Shown: in pieces, positions 26,638-36,042 of the stretch
Layout of the letters: every line of letters starts with the position of its first letter
How positions within the stretch are numbered: the first letter of the stretch is position 1
Assembly (NCBI GenBank): GCA_963755825.1
Contig: CAVWLA010000003.1
Location: 2,294,001-2,358,000, forward strand
DNA: 64,000 nt
Source of the DNA: DATBQN01 sp963755825
GTDB lineage: Bacteria > Acidobacteriota > Thermoanaerobaculia > Multivoradales > UBA5704
Reading direction: 5' to 3'
Notes under the pieces: model-generated
What the model saw: only the letters and a program-made list of their open reading frames with translations
Told to the model about the DNA's origin: nothing
Databases searched by the model: none
Translations under genes and position numbers: made by a program

Positions 26638-28584
26638 ATGATCCCCGTCAAGCCCGAGATCGCCGCCAAGGCCCTCGTCAAGAGCCGCGAGCAGTACGAC
26701 GCGATGTACCGGCGCTCGCTCGCCGAGCCCGAGGCGTTCTGGCGCGAGCAGGCGGCGATCCTCGACTGGTTCCATCCCCCGCACGGCATCCTCGACGCCG
26801 ACATGGAGGAGGTCGACTTCTCCTGGTACGCCGGCGGCCGCCTCAACGCCTGCTACAACTGCATCGACCGCCACCTCGCGGAGCGCGGCGGCAAGACCGC
26901 CATCATCTGGGCGAAGGACGAGCCGGGCGAGTACGAGCGCATCACCTATCGCCAGCTCAAGCATCACGTGGCGCGGGTGGCGAACGTCCTCCTCTCGCTC
27001 GGCGTCCGCCGCGGCGACCGCGTCTGCATCTACCTGCCGATGATCCCCGAGCTCGCCTACAGCATGCTCGCCTGCGCCCGCATCGGCGCCGTGCACTCTG
27101 TCGTCTTCGCCGGCTTCTCGGCGGAGTCGCTGCGCGACCGCATCCTCGACGCCGGCTGCAAGCTCGTCATCACCGCCGACGAGGGCCTCCGCGGCGGCCG
27201 GCGCATCCCGCTCAAGGCGACCGTCGACCAGGCGGTCGAGGGCGTCGGCGTGGTCGAGCGGGTGCTGGTCGCCAAGCGCACCGGCGCCGCGGTGCCGATG
27301 CGCTCCGGCCGCGACCTCTGGCTCGACGAGGAGACCGCCCGCCAGCGCTCGACCTGCCCGGCCGAGTGGATGGCCGCCGAGGACCCGCTCTACATCCTCT
27401 ACACCTCGGGCTCGACGGGGAAGCCGAAGGGGGTCCTCCACACCACCGCCGGCTACCTGGTCTACGCGGCGATGACGCACAAATATGTCTTCGACCTGCA
27501 GCCCGACGACGTCTACTTCTGCGCCGCCGACATCGGCTGGGTGACCGGCCACAGCTACATCCTCTACGGCCCGCTCGCCAATGGCGCCACGACGGTGATG
27601 TTCGAGTCGATCCCCACCTATCCCGACGCCGGCCGCTACTGGCAGATCGTCGACGACCTCGGGGTCAACATCTTCTACACCGCGCCGACCGCCATCCGCG
27701 CCATCGCGCGCGCCGGCGACGAGCCGGTGAAGCGCCACCGGCGCGGCAGCCTGCGCATCCTCGGCTCGGTCGGCGAGCCGATCAACCCCGAGGTCTGGAA
27801 GTGGTACTACGAGGTGGTGGGCGACGGCCGTTGCGCGGTGGTCGACACCTGGTGGCAGACGGAGACCGGCGGCATCCTCATCACGCCGCTCCCCGGCGCC
27901 ATCGCGCCGAAGCCGGGCTCGGCGACCCTCCCCTTCTTCGGCGTCGAGCCGGTGATCGTCGACGAGGACGGCCAGCGCCTCGAGGGCAACGGCGTCGCCG
28001 GCAACCTCTGCCTGGCGCGCCCCTGGCCGGGCATGGCGCGCACCATCTACGGCGATCACGCGCGCTTCCGCGAGACCTACTTCAGCCGCTTCCCCGGCCT
28101 CTACTTCACCGGCGACGGCTGCCGCCGCGACGAGGACGGCTACTACTGGATCACCGGCCGGGTCGACGACGTGCTGAACGTCTCCGGCCACCGGCTGGGC
28201 ACCGCCGAGGTGGAGAGCGCCCTGGTGGCGCACGAGGGCGTCGCCGAGGCCGCGGTGGTCGGCTTCCCGCACGAGATCAAGGGCACCGGCATCTATGCGT
28301 ACGTGATCCCCAAGCCCGATTACGAAAGCTGGGACGCCGAGCAGCTCGAGGGCGCCCTCAAAGAGCAGGTGCGCCACGCCATCGGCGCGATCGCGACGCC
28401 GGACCGCATCCAGATCACCCCCGGCCTGCCGAAGACGCGCTCGGGAAAGATCATGCGCCGCATCCTGCGCAAGATCGCCGCCGGCGAATACGAGGAGCTC
28501 GGCGACATCACCACCCTCGCCGACCCGGCCGTCGTCGAGACCCTGGTCGAGGACCACAAGAAGCGGAGCCGCCGGCAGTCTTGA
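26638..28584 (+). CDS. acs: Acetyl-CoA synthetase (AMP-forming)
   Basis: 648 aa, normal for Acs. It activates acetate to acetyl-AMP and then acetyl-CoA in the cytoplasm. Core motifs: YTSGSTGKPKGVLHTTAGYL (P-loop-like), SVGEPINPEVWKWYYE, DTWWQTETGGI, YFTGDGCRRDEDGYYWITGR (hinge and adenylate site) and the C-terminal PKTRSGKIMRR lysine, the usual acetylation switch. The Trp in DTWWQTETG favours acetate over longer acids. A GAAGGGAGG site precedes ATG 26638. With pta at 59.6 kb the window encodes both routes between acetate or acetyl-phosphate and acetyl-CoA. Confidence 0.93.
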   Translation: MIPVKPEIAAKALVKSREQYDAMYRRSLAEPEAFWREQAAILDWFHPPHGILDADMEEVDFSWYAGGRLNACYNCIDRHLAERGGKTAIIWAKDEPGEYERITYRQLKHHVARVANVLLSLGVRRGDRVCIYLPMIPELAYSMLACARIGAVHSVVFAGFSAESLRDRILDAGCKLVITADEGLRGGRRIPLKATVDQAVEGVGVVERVLVAKRTGAAVPMRSGRDLWLDEETARQRSTCPAEWMAAEDPLYILYTSGSTGKPKGVLHTTAGYLVYAAMTHKYVFDLQPDDVYFCAADIGWVTGHSYILYGPLANGATTVMFESIPTYPDAGRYWQIVDDLGVNIFYTAPTAIRAIARAGDEPVKRHRRGSLRILGSVGEPINPEVWKWYYEVVGDGRCAVVDTWWQTETGGILITPLPGAIAPKPGSATLPFFGVEPVIVDEDGQRLEGNGVAGNLCLARPWPGMARTIYGDHARFRETYFSRFPGLYFTGDGCRRDEDGYYWITGRVDDVLNVSGHRLGTAEVESALVAHEGVAEAAVVGFPHEIKGTGIYAYVIPKPDYESWDAEQLEGALKEQVRHAIGAIATPDRIQITPGLPKTRSGKIMRRILRKIAAGEYEELGDITTLADPAVVETLVEDHKKRSRRQS

Positions 28585-28611
28585 CTCGCCGGCGCGGTTT
28601 GTTGATAGAGT
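28581..28611 (+). promoter_or_regulatory. Sigma-70-type promoter of the DUF2339 operon
   Basis: TTGACT (28581-28586) and GATAGA (28604-28609, 17-base spacer) or TAGAGT (28606-28611, 19-base spacer). It overlaps the end of acs. The leader that follows (about 28616-28726) is about 110 bases and holds small hairpins: CTCAG/CTGAG at 28621-28633 and a CCACGC/GCGTGG pair near 28656-28672. Confidence 0.5.
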
Positions 28612-28726
28612 CCCGCCGTTCTCAGAAGCTGAGGCCCCTCTCTCCGGTACCGCATCCACGCGGTGAGCGTGGAACGTCCCCTGCCGAGGCCCCGGGGCGC
28701 TCTCGGTCGGGCCGCGACCATCCCGC

Positions 28727-31600
28727 ATGGAATGCCTGACCGCGATCATCCTCGTCGCCGCCGTCGCGGCGCTAGTTCTGGCGGCGATCGCCCACCGCCG
28801 CGTCCGCGCCGCCGAGCGCGCCATCACCGATCTGGAGAGCGCGCTCCGCAAGCTCACCGCGCGCTCCGCCTCGACCGCTCCGCCGCTCTCTGGCGCCGCG
28901 CCCGTCACCCTCCCGGCCTCGCGTCCGCCGTCGCTCCCCGCCGCCCCTGACCTCACCGCGTCGCTCCCCGCCGCGGCTCCCCTGACCTCGCCGCTCGCCG
29001 CGGCGGCGCCGGCGGAGGCCGCCGTGCACGAGCCCGCGGAGCCGCTGGCGCCGGACGCGCCGGCCGAGGCGCCGCCACGTCCCGCCGTGCCGCCGGTGCC
29101 GCCGGGCGTCCCGAAGCCCCCGAAGCCGCCGGAGCCGCCGCGGATCAGCCTCGAGGAGCGGCTCGGCGCCCGCCTGCCGGTGTGGATCGGCTCGATCGCC
29201 CTCGCCCTCGCCGGCGCCTTCCTCGTCAAGTACTCCTTCGATCAGGGCTGGCTCTCGCCGGCGGTGCGGGTGACGCTCGGCGTCGCCTTCGGCGTCGTCA
29301 TGCTGGGCGCAGGCGAGGCGATGCGGCGCTCGTCGCCGCGCGTCTCCCAGGGGCTCTCGGCGGCCGGCATCGCCGACCTCTTCGCCTGCTTCCTCGCCGG
29401 CACCACGCTCTACGGGCTGATCTCGCCCGCCGCCGGCTTCGGGCTCATCGTGCTCACCGCCGCCGTCGCCGTGGCGCTGTCGCTCCGCCAGGGGCCGATG
29501 GTGGCGCTGATCGGCCTCCTCGGCGGCTTCGTGGCGCCCTACATGATCCATTCCGGGCAGCCCAGCGCGCGCAACCTCTTCGGCTACCTGCTGGTGCTCG
29601 AGATCGGCTTCCTCTTCGCGGCGCGCCGCCGCGGCTGGCTGGCGATCGGCGGTCTCGCCAACGCCGGCGGCCTGCTCTGGGCGGCCGCCTGGCTCGCCGG
29701 CCCGTTCACGCCGCCCGACGCCGTCTGGATCAGCCTCTTCCTCGTCCTCCTCGCCGCCGCGACGACCATCGCGGCGCTCGCCGGCCGGCGGCAGGCGTGG
29801 GGCGACGAGGGCCTCGCGGCCTGGCTCGCCCGCGGCACCCTCGGGCTCGGTCTGGCGACGGTCGCCATGGTCGCCGGCCGCGCCGGCTACTCGACGCTCG
29901 AGTGGTGGTTCTTCGGCATCCTCGCCGCCGGCGTCCTCGCCCTCGGCCTCTTCGACGCCGAGCTCGCCGGGCTCTCCTGGATGGCGGCGGCGATCGCCGC
30001 GGCGCTCCTCTTCACCTGGGGGCCGGGGGGCGGCCACGCGCTCGCCGAGCCCGGCCGCTATCGCTGGACGGCCCTCGGCCTCGGCCTCCTCTTCGCCGCC
30101 GCCGGCCTCGCCGGCGCCCGCCTGAAGCCGTGGCGGGGGAGGCCGCGCCCCGGTCGCTGGGCGGCGCTCGCGGCGGCCGCCGGCGTCGTCTTCTTCCTCC
30201 TCGCCTACACGGCGACCCGCGAGCAGCCGGTGGGGATCTCCTGGGGCATCCAGGCGCTCGCCCTCGGTCTCCTCTACATCGCCGCCGCCTATCTCTTCGC
30301 GCGCGGCGGCGAGGGAGCGGCCGCAGCGGCGATCGAGGACGGAACGCCGCCGGCTCCGGAGGCCGTGGAGACCGCCAGCCGGCGCGCGACGCTCGCGGCC
30401 ATCGCCGTCGCCGCGACGACCTTCGTCAGCCTCGCCGTGCCGCTCGAGCTCGATCGCTCGTGGTTCGCCGTCGCCTGGGCGCTCGAGGTGCCGGCGCTCC
30501 TCTGGCTCGCCGGCCGCTTCCGGCTGCCGGTGCTCACCTGGCTGGCGCGCGGGCTCGCCGCGCTCGTCCTCGTCCGCCTGTTCAACCCCGCCGTCATCGA
30601 CGTTCCGGTGGGCCATCTGCCGCTCCTCAACTGGCTGCTCTACGGCTACGGCGCGCCGCTCGCCGCCTTCGCTGCCGGAGCCGAGCTGGCGCGGCGGCAG
30701 GCGGACCGCCGCACCGGCGCCGGCCTCGAAGGGGCCGCGGTCGCCATCGCCTGGGCGCTCCTCACGCTCGAGATCCGCCAGTGGTTCCACCCCGGCGACC
30801 TGGGGAACCTGACCGCCTATCTGGCCGAGTTGGGGACGGTCGCCGTCGCCTGGTTTCTCCTCGCCTGCGCCGCCTTCGCGCTCGGCCGCCGGCTCGGCCG
30901 CCGCAGCCTCCGGCTAAGCGGCGTCGTCGCCGCCTGGGCGGCTCTCGTCCTCTGCGTCCTCGGCCCCGGGCTCGCCGCCAATCCGCTGTGGAACCACCGC
31001 CCGGTCGGCGAGACACTGATCGTGAACCTCCTGCTCTGGGCCTTCGGTGCGCCGATCGCCGCCCTCGCCCTGACCGCCGGAATCCTCCGCCCGCGCGAGC
31101 TGCCCGCGGCCGGCGAGGCGCCGGCGCCGGGCGAGCCCCCGAGCGAGCCGAGCATCGAGCCGAGCGTCGAGCAGAACATCGAGCCGACGATCGAGACGGG
31201 GACCGACCGGCTGGCGCGCCGGAGCGCCGGCGCCTTCGCGCTCGCCGCCCTCGCCGGCCTCTTCGTCTTGATCAGCCTCGAGGTACGGCAGGCGTTTCAC
31301 GGCAGCTACCTCGACACCGGCGCGGCGACGGTCGCCGAGCGCTACGCCTACTCGGCCGCCTGGATCCTCTTCGCCACCCTCCTCCTCGTCCTCGGCATCC
31401 GTGCGCGGCACGGCCGCAGCGGCCGCACGTTGCGCTACGCCTCCCTGGCGGTGATGATGCTCGCGGTGGCCAAGGTGTTCCTCTACGACATGTCGAGCCT
31501 GGGCGACCTCTACCGCGTCTTCTCGTTCCTCGGGCTCGGCGCCAGCCTGCTGTTGCTCGCCTTTCTCTACCAGCGGTTCGTGTTCCGGGAGGCGCGTTGA
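28727..31600 (+). CDS. DUF2339 multi-pass membrane protein
   Basis: 957 aa. A single N-terminal helix (LTAIILVAAVAALVLAAIAH) and a short coiled segment are followed by a Pro/Ala-rich linker (about 55-140) and then the DUF2339 core, LEERLGARLPVWIGSIALALAG, with some 20 or more hydrophobic helices to the C-terminus. Conserved DUF2339 features such as FLVKYSFDQGWLSPAVRVTLG and the terminal KVFLYDMSSLGDLYRVFSF are clear. The family sits in the inner membrane and has no proven function. Its stop overlaps the start of the DUF3999 gene (TTGA), so the pair is translationally coupled. Confidence 0.85.
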   Translation: MECLTAIILVAAVAALVLAAIAHRRVRAAERAITDLESALRKLTARSASTAPPLSGAAPVTLPASRPPSLPAAPDLTASLPAAAPLTSPLAAAAPAEAAVHEPAEPLAPDAPAEAPPRPAVPPVPPGVPKPPKPPEPPRISLEERLGARLPVWIGSIALALAGAFLVKYSFDQGWLSPAVRVTLGVAFGVVMLGAGEAMRRSSPRVSQGLSAAGIADLFACFLAGTTLYGLISPAAGFGLIVLTAAVAVALSLRQGPMVALIGLLGGFVAPYMIHSGQPSARNLFGYLLVLEIGFLFAARRRGWLAIGGLANAGGLLWAAAWLAGPFTPPDAVWISLFLVLLAAATTIAALAGRRQAWGDEGLAAWLARGTLGLGLATVAMVAGRAGYSTLEWWFFGILAAGVLALGLFDAELAGLSWMAAAIAAALLFTWGPGGGHALAEPGRYRWTALGLGLLFAAAGLAGARLKPWRGRPRPGRWAALAAAAGVVFFLLAYTATREQPVGISWGIQALALGLLYIAAAYLFARGGEGAAAAAIEDGTPPAPEAVETASRRATLAAIAVAATTFVSLAVPLELDRSWFAVAWALEVPALLWLAGRFRLPVLTWLARGLAALVLVRLFNPAVIDVPVGHLPLLNWLLYGYGAPLAAFAAGAELARRQADRRTGAGLEGAAVAIAWALLTLEIRQWFHPGDLGNLTAYLAELGTVAVAWFLLACAAFALGRRLGRRSLRLSGVVAAWAALVLCVLGPGLAANPLWNHRPVGETLIVNLLLWAFGAPIAALALTAGILRPRELPAAGEAPAPGEPPSEPSIEPSVEQNIEPTIETGTDRLARRSAGAFALAALAGLFVLISLEVRQAFHGSYLDTGAATVAERYAYSAAWILFATLLLVLGIRARHGRSGRTLRYASLAVMMLAVAKVFLYDMSSLGDLYRVFSFLGLGASLLLLAFLYQRFVFREAR

Positions 31601-33567
31601 GGGCGCCGCCGGCGCTCCTCCTGCTCGCCGCCGGCGGTCTCGCTCTCGGCGCCGGCGCCCGGGCAGCGACGGCCTCGCCGCCGGCCGGGCCGCGGCCGCA
31701 GCCGCCGGCGATCGAGGGCTTCCTCTACACGCGCCCGGTCGAGGTGCCGGTGCGCGGCTGGGTGCAGGTGCCGCTCGACCTGACGACGCTCCGCCACCTG
31801 GCGCCCAACGGCGGCGCCCAGGCCGCCGACCTCCGCGTCTTCGGCCCGGCGGGCGGCGAGGTGGCGAGCCGCCTGGTGCCGTCGGCGGCGACGGGAGAGC
31901 GCCGCGAGGCGACCGTCATCGATCTCAAGGAGGAGCCCAGCGGTTGGGCGATCTCGCTCGACCTCGGCGCCAACCCGCCGCCCCACGAGCGGTTGATCTT
32001 CGCCTTCGCCCGCCTCGCCCGCGCCCCCGCCGTGCGCCTCGAGGCGAGCGCCGACCGGCAGGCCTGGGAGCCGCTCGCCGCCGGCGACCTCTTCCAGATG
32101 GGCAACGGCGGCGCGCTGCGGCGCACCTCGCTGGTCTACCCGCCGAGCGATCGGCGCTACCTGCGCCTCCACTGGCCGCGCGAGGCGGGATTCCCCGAGG
32201 TGCGCGAGGTGGAGGTGGAGACCGCGCCGCGCTCGTCGCTCGTCGTCACCGCGCGCGCCGCCGACTGCGTCCGCCATCCGCCGGCGGCGCTCGTCTGCCG
32301 GCTGCCGCTCCCCGCCGCCGGCCAGATCCTGCGCCGCCTCTCCGTCCTCCTCGCCGCACGGGGGAGCGTCGGCTATCGGCTCTACGAGCCTGACGATTCG
32401 CGCTGGCGCCAGCTCGCCGAGGGGGTCTTCCAGGGGGTCGGCCCGGAGGCGAGCCTCTCGCTCCCCTTCGAGCCGCGGCCGCTCGCCGGCGACCAGCTCC
32501 GCCTCGAGCTCGACGGCACGGCGGCGCCCGGCCCGACTCTCAAGAGCTTCGGCGCCGAGCTGGCGACCGAGGCGGTGGTCTTCGAGGCCGCCGATCCGGG
32601 CGTCTACACCCTCGCCTACGGCGGCGGCGCCGGCGAGCCCCGCCGCACCTCCGGCGGGCCACACGGCGGCGGCGACGATGCCGCCTGGATCTCGCCCGGC
32701 GTCGAGCAGGAGCATCCGCCGGCGCCGCTGCCGCCGGCCGCCATCGCGCCCGGCAACCCGCTCGGCGACACCCGTTTCGAGGCCGACCTCAAGGTGGTGG
32801 CGCCGGGCGCCGCGGCGGGGAGCCTGGTGCGGCTGGAGCTCCCCGCGACGGTCTACACCTACGCGCGGCCGGACCTCGGCGATCTCCGCCTCGCCTCCCG
32901 CGGCCGCCAGATCCCCTTCCTCCACTGGACGCCGCCGGCGCCGGTCGGCGTCCTCGATCGCGCCGGGCTCAAGGCGTGGCCGATGTCGCGCCAGCACGGC
33001 GGCGTCAGCCGCATCGACCTCGAGCTGCCGCGCACCGGCCTGCCGCTCTCGCAGCTCCTGCTGACAGCGCCGGCGAGTCCGCTCAAGCGGGCGTTCGCGG
33101 TGCGCTACATCGCGCCGCCGCGGCCGGGCGTCGAGAGCACGGAGAGCGTCGAGGCGCAGTCCACCTGGGAGTGCATGCCGCACCCGCCGCTCCCCTGCCG
33201 AGGCCTGCTGCCGCTCTCGGCCCCGGCCCCGGCGCACCTCGACCTGCGCTTCGAGGACCGCGACAACCCGCCGCTCACAGATCTCGAGATCGAGGTCGTC
33301 CGCCGCGCCGACGTGCTGGTCTTCGCCTGGCCCGGCGGCGACGTCAAGCTGCTCGCCGGCGCCCACCGGCTGACGGCGCCGGACTACGACATCGAGGCGC
33401 TGCGCGATCAGCTCCTGGCGAGCCCCTGGCGGCCGGCGGAGATCGAGCAGGCGGAGCGGGTGGCGCCGTCGACCGGCCGCTTCACGCGCTGGCTGATGCC
33501 GCTCACCCTCCTCGTCGCCGCAGCCTTCCTCCTGCTCCTCCTGCGGCGGGTGCTCTCCGGGGTCTGA
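31597..33567 (+). CDS. DUF3999 exported, C-terminally anchored protein
   Basis: 656 aa. It starts at TTG 31597, overlapping the DUF2339 stop, and this start gives a signal peptide (PPALLLLAAGGLALGAGARA). The large exported part is rich in beta strands with jelly-roll-like stretches (GFLYTRPVEVPVRGWVQVPL, LRLHWPREAGFPEVREVEVE), and a single helix at the end (WLMPLTLLVAAAFLLLLLRR) anchors it in the inner membrane. DUF3999 commonly lies next to DUF2339, so the two probably form one envelope complex; this is inferred from adjacency. The substrate or role is unknown. Confidence 0.8.
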   Translation: MRAPPALLLLAAGGLALGAGARAATASPPAGPRPQPPAIEGFLYTRPVEVPVRGWVQVPLDLTTLRHLAPNGGAQAADLRVFGPAGGEVASRLVPSAATGERREATVIDLKEEPSGWAISLDLGANPPPHERLIFAFARLARAPAVRLEASADRQAWEPLAAGDLFQMGNGGALRRTSLVYPPSDRRYLRLHWPREAGFPEVREVEVETAPRSSLVVTARAADCVRHPPAALVCRLPLPAAGQILRRLSVLLAARGSVGYRLYEPDDSRWRQLAEGVFQGVGPEASLSLPFEPRPLAGDQLRLELDGTAAPGPTLKSFGAELATEAVVFEAADPGVYTLAYGGGAGEPRRTSGGPHGGGDDAAWISPGVEQEHPPAPLPPAAIAPGNPLGDTRFEADLKVVAPGAAAGSLVRLELPATVYTYARPDLGDLRLASRGRQIPFLHWTPPAPVGVLDRAGLKAWPMSRQHGGVSRIDLELPRTGLPLSQLLLTAPASPLKRAFAVRYIAPPRPGVESTESVEAQSTWECMPHPPLPCRGLLPLSAPAPAHLDLRFEDRDNPPLTDLEIEVVRRADVLVFAWPGGDVKLLAGAHRLTAPDYDIEALRDQLLASPWRPAEIEQAERVAPSTGRFTRWLMPLTLLVAAAFLLLLLRRVLSGV

Positions 33568-33697
33568 GGCCGGCCATCGCCGATCGCCGGTCCCCGGCCG
33601 CCGTTCGCCGATTCCGTGCTGCGCCGCCGCCGGCTCGCGGCTAGGGTGTGCTGCAGCGGCCGGCGCTCCCTCCGGCGGCGCTCTTCAAGGAGGTCTC

Positions 33698-34108
33698 ATG
33701 GAACCTGTCATGGCTTCGCAGACACCGACCGATCCTTCGCCGGCCCGCGATCGCCGAGACTGCTGCGGCGCCGGCGCCGGCGCGCGGCTGTGGATCGGCC
33801 TGGCGCTGATCGGCATCGGCGCCTTCTTCGCCCTCGCCAGCCTGAGCGGCGTCTACGCCGTCTCGGCGCACCAGATCTGGCCGCTCTTCCTCATCGTCTT
33901 CGGCGTCGGCATCACGGTGCGCAGCCGCGGGCGCCATGCCGGCGGCCTCGTCCTCCTCTTCCTCGGCTGCTGGTTCCTGATGCGCAACGCCGGCATGCTG
34001 CCCTTCGGCGACCGGCTGTTCCCGGCGTCGATCCTGGTCCTCGTCGGCCTCGCTTTCGCGCTCTCCGCGCTGCTGCCGCGGCGCGGCCCGGGGCGGCTGC
34101 GGCCATGA
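33698..34108 (+). CDS. LiaI/LiaF-like small membrane protein 1
   Basis: 136 aa with four hydrophobic segments: RLWIGLALIGIGAFFALASL, IWPLFLIVFGVGI, GLVLLFLGCWFLMRN and LFPASILVLVGLAFALSALL. This is the N-terminal four-helix domain of LiaF-type cell-wall stress proteins (DUF5668-like) without the cytosolic beta domain. The N-terminus has CC and a basic patch. An AAGGAGGTCTC ribosome site precedes ATG 33698. The next gene is a longer homologue 31 bases downstream; both lie in the direction of the LytS/LytTR pair. Confidence 0.75.
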   Translation: MEPVMASQTPTDPSPARDRRDCCGAGAGARLWIGLALIGIGAFFALASLSGVYAVSAHQIWPLFLIVFGVGITVRSRGRHAGGLVLLFLGCWFLMRNAGMLPFGDRLFPASILVLVGLAFALSALLPRRGPGRLRP

Positions 34109-34139
34109 GCCGAGCGCTGCGTTCTTCAAGAGGATTCCC

Positions 34140-34895
34140 ATGCAACCGCTAGCGAACGGCCCCGCCCCGGCCGGTCCGCGCCGGGGCTGCCGCGGGGGCG
34201 CCGGCAACCGGCTGTGGATCGGCCTGCTGCTCATCGGCCTCGGCACCCTCTTCGCGCTCGCCAACTACGGCTACGTCGACATGGCGCCGTTCTGGCGGCT
34301 GTGGCCGCTCTTCCTGATCTTCTTCGGGCTGCGCAGCACGCTCCGCCACCGCGGGAGGAACGCCGGCGGCCTCATCCTGCTCCTCCTCGGCATCTGGTTC
34401 CTGGCGCGCAACTTCGACCTCGTGCCGCTCGACGGCCGCCTCTTCCCGGCTTCGATCCTGGTCATCGTCGGCTTCAGCTTCGCCCTCTCGGCGCTCGTGC
34501 CGCGGCGCCCGCCGTCCGCCGTCCGCGGCGGCGCGCCGGTCGAGGCCGGCGCGCTCGTCCGCGCCACGGCGGTGCTCGGCGCCGTCTCCCAGGCCAGCAC
34601 GGCGGCGGACTTCCGCGGCGGCAGCGCGGTCGCCTTCCTCGGCTCCTGCGAGATCGATCTGCGGCAGGCGGCGATCGCCGGCGGTGAGGCGGTGCTCGAG
34701 GTGAGCGCCCTCTGGGGCGGCGTCCGCATCTATGTCCCGACGAGCTGGGCGGTGGTGATCGAGGGCACCCCCCTCCTCGGCAGCTTCCACGACCTCACCC
34801 GCCAGCCGGCGGCCTCCAGCCAGCGGCTGGTGGTGACCGGCTTCGCCCTGATGGGCGGCGTCGACGTCGAGAACGAGCCCACGGTCGAAGACTAG
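34140..34895 (+). CDS. LiaF-like membrane protein 2 with cytosolic beta domain
   Basis: 251 aa. The N-terminal half repeats the four-helix pattern of the previous gene (NRLWIGLLLIGLGTLFALAN, WPLFLIFFGL, LFPASILVIVGFSFALSALV). The C-terminal half (about 140-251) is the LiaF/VraT-type beta-strand domain: LGAVSQASTAADFRGGSAVAF, LEVSALWGGVRIYVPTSWAV, VVTGFALMGGVDVEN. In Gram-positive bacteria LiaF inhibits a neighbouring sensor kinase. Here a LytS-type kinase follows after 27 bases, so a similar accessory role is plausible but unproven. GAGGATTCCC-type spacing supports ATG 34140. Confidence 0.8.
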   Translation: MQPLANGPAPAGPRRGCRGGAGNRLWIGLLLIGLGTLFALANYGYVDMAPFWRLWPLFLIFFGLRSTLRHRGRNAGGLILLLLGIWFLARNFDLVPLDGRLFPASILVIVGFSFALSALVPRRPPSAVRGGAPVEAGALVRATAVLGAVSQASTAADFRGGSAVAFLGSCEIDLRQAAIAGGEAVLEVSALWGGVRIYVPTSWAVVIEGTPLLGSFHDLTRQPAASSQRLVVTGFALMGGVDVENEPTVED

Positions 34896-34922
34896 GGACG
34901 CGAGGTCGCCGCGCGGCGCGCC

Positions 34923-36041
34923 ATGCATCCGATCCTCTCCCATCCGCGGCGCCTCGGCCTCTATCTCGCCGCCTGGCTGCCGCTCGTGCCGCTGGTCGCC
35001 GCGCTCCTCGCCCGCCACGGCGGCGCGCGCTGGGGCGAGGCGCTGGCGCTCGCCGTGCCGCTCACCGTCGTCTACGCCTACATGGGCCTCGCCGCCTGGT
35101 ACGTCTGCCGGGCGGCGCCGTGGGGGCCGGCGCGGACGGTCGACGTGCTCGGCACGCAGGCGGTCGCCGCGGCGCTGTCGAGCGGCGTCTGGGTGGGGCT
35201 CGGCTGGCTCGCCGCCGCGGCGCTCGAGCGCCTGGCGCCCTGGCCCGGCGCCGGCCGCCGCTTCGCCGGCGAGGCGCCCTGGCTCTTCGCGCTCGGCGTG
35301 CCGGTCTACCTGCTCGCCGCGGCGATCTACTACGCGGTGCTCGCCGTCGAGCGCTCGCGTGCCGCCGAGCGGCAGGCGCTGCAGCTCGAGATCCGAGCCC
35401 GCGAGGCCGACCTGCGCGCCCTGCGCGCGCAGCTCGATCCGCACTTCCTCTTCAACAGCCTCAACACCATCGGCGCCCTCGCCGGCAGCGACCCGCCGGG
35501 GGCGCGGAAGATGACCATCCTCCTCGCCGAGTTCCTCCGCCGCAGCCTGCGCGCCGGCGGCGAGGAGAGCATCCCGCTCGGCGACGAGTTGGCGCACGCG
35601 GCGAGCTACCTCGCCGTCGAGCGCGCCCGCTTCGGCGACCGCCTGGTCTTCGAGTCGACGGTCGACGATGCCGCGCGGCGCGCCCCGGTGCCGCCCCTCC
35701 TCCTCCAGCCGCTGGTCGAGAACGCCGTCCGCCACGGCATCGCGCAGCTCCTCGAAGGCGGCGCGATTCGACTCACCGCGCACCTCGTCGATGGCGTTCT
35801 CACGATCGCCGTCGAGAACCCCTGCGATCCCGACCGGCCGTCCGCCGCCGGTGGTGGCGTCGGCCTCGCCAACGTGGCGGCGCGCCTCCGCGCCCGCTAC
35901 GGCGCCGCGGCGCGGCTCACGGTCACCGCGCCGCCCGGCCGCTTCCGCGTCGAGATCACGGTGCCGGCCGCAGGCGGTGAGATGGACAGCGAGAATGGCG
36001 GCACGATGGACGGCGCGATTGGAGGCGATACTGGCGGCTGA
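34923..36041 (+). CDS. LytS/YehU-type sensor histidine kinase
   Basis: 372 aa. Four hydrophobic helices fill residues about 10-145 without a large sensor domain. The His_kinase (PF06580-type) region follows a short helical linker: QLDPHFLFNSLNTIGALAG holds the phosphoacceptor His, and LLQPLVENAVRHGIAQ is the N-box; GVGLANVAARLRARYG is the G-box. It should phosphorylate the LytTR regulator encoded one base downstream. Being membrane-embedded with tiny loops, it may sense membrane state or the LiaF-like partners. The C-terminal tail (MDSENGGTMDGAIGG) is low-complexity. Confidence 0.9.
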   Translation: MHPILSHPRRLGLYLAAWLPLVPLVAALLARHGGARWGEALALAVPLTVVYAYMGLAAWYVCRAAPWGPARTVDVLGTQAVAAALSSGVWVGLGWLAAAALERLAPWPGAGRRFAGEAPWLFALGVPVYLLAAAIYYAVLAVERSRAAERQALQLEIRAREADLRALRAQLDPHFLFNSLNTIGALAGSDPPGARKMTILLAEFLRRSLRAGGEESIPLGDELAHAASYLAVERARFGDRLVFESTVDDAARRAPVPPLLLQPLVENAVRHGIAQLLEGGAIRLTAHLVDGVLTIAVENPCDPDRPSAAGGGVGLANVAARLRARYGAAARLTVTAPPGRFRVEITVPAAGGEMDSENGGTMDGAIGGDTGG

Positions 36042-36042
36042 G

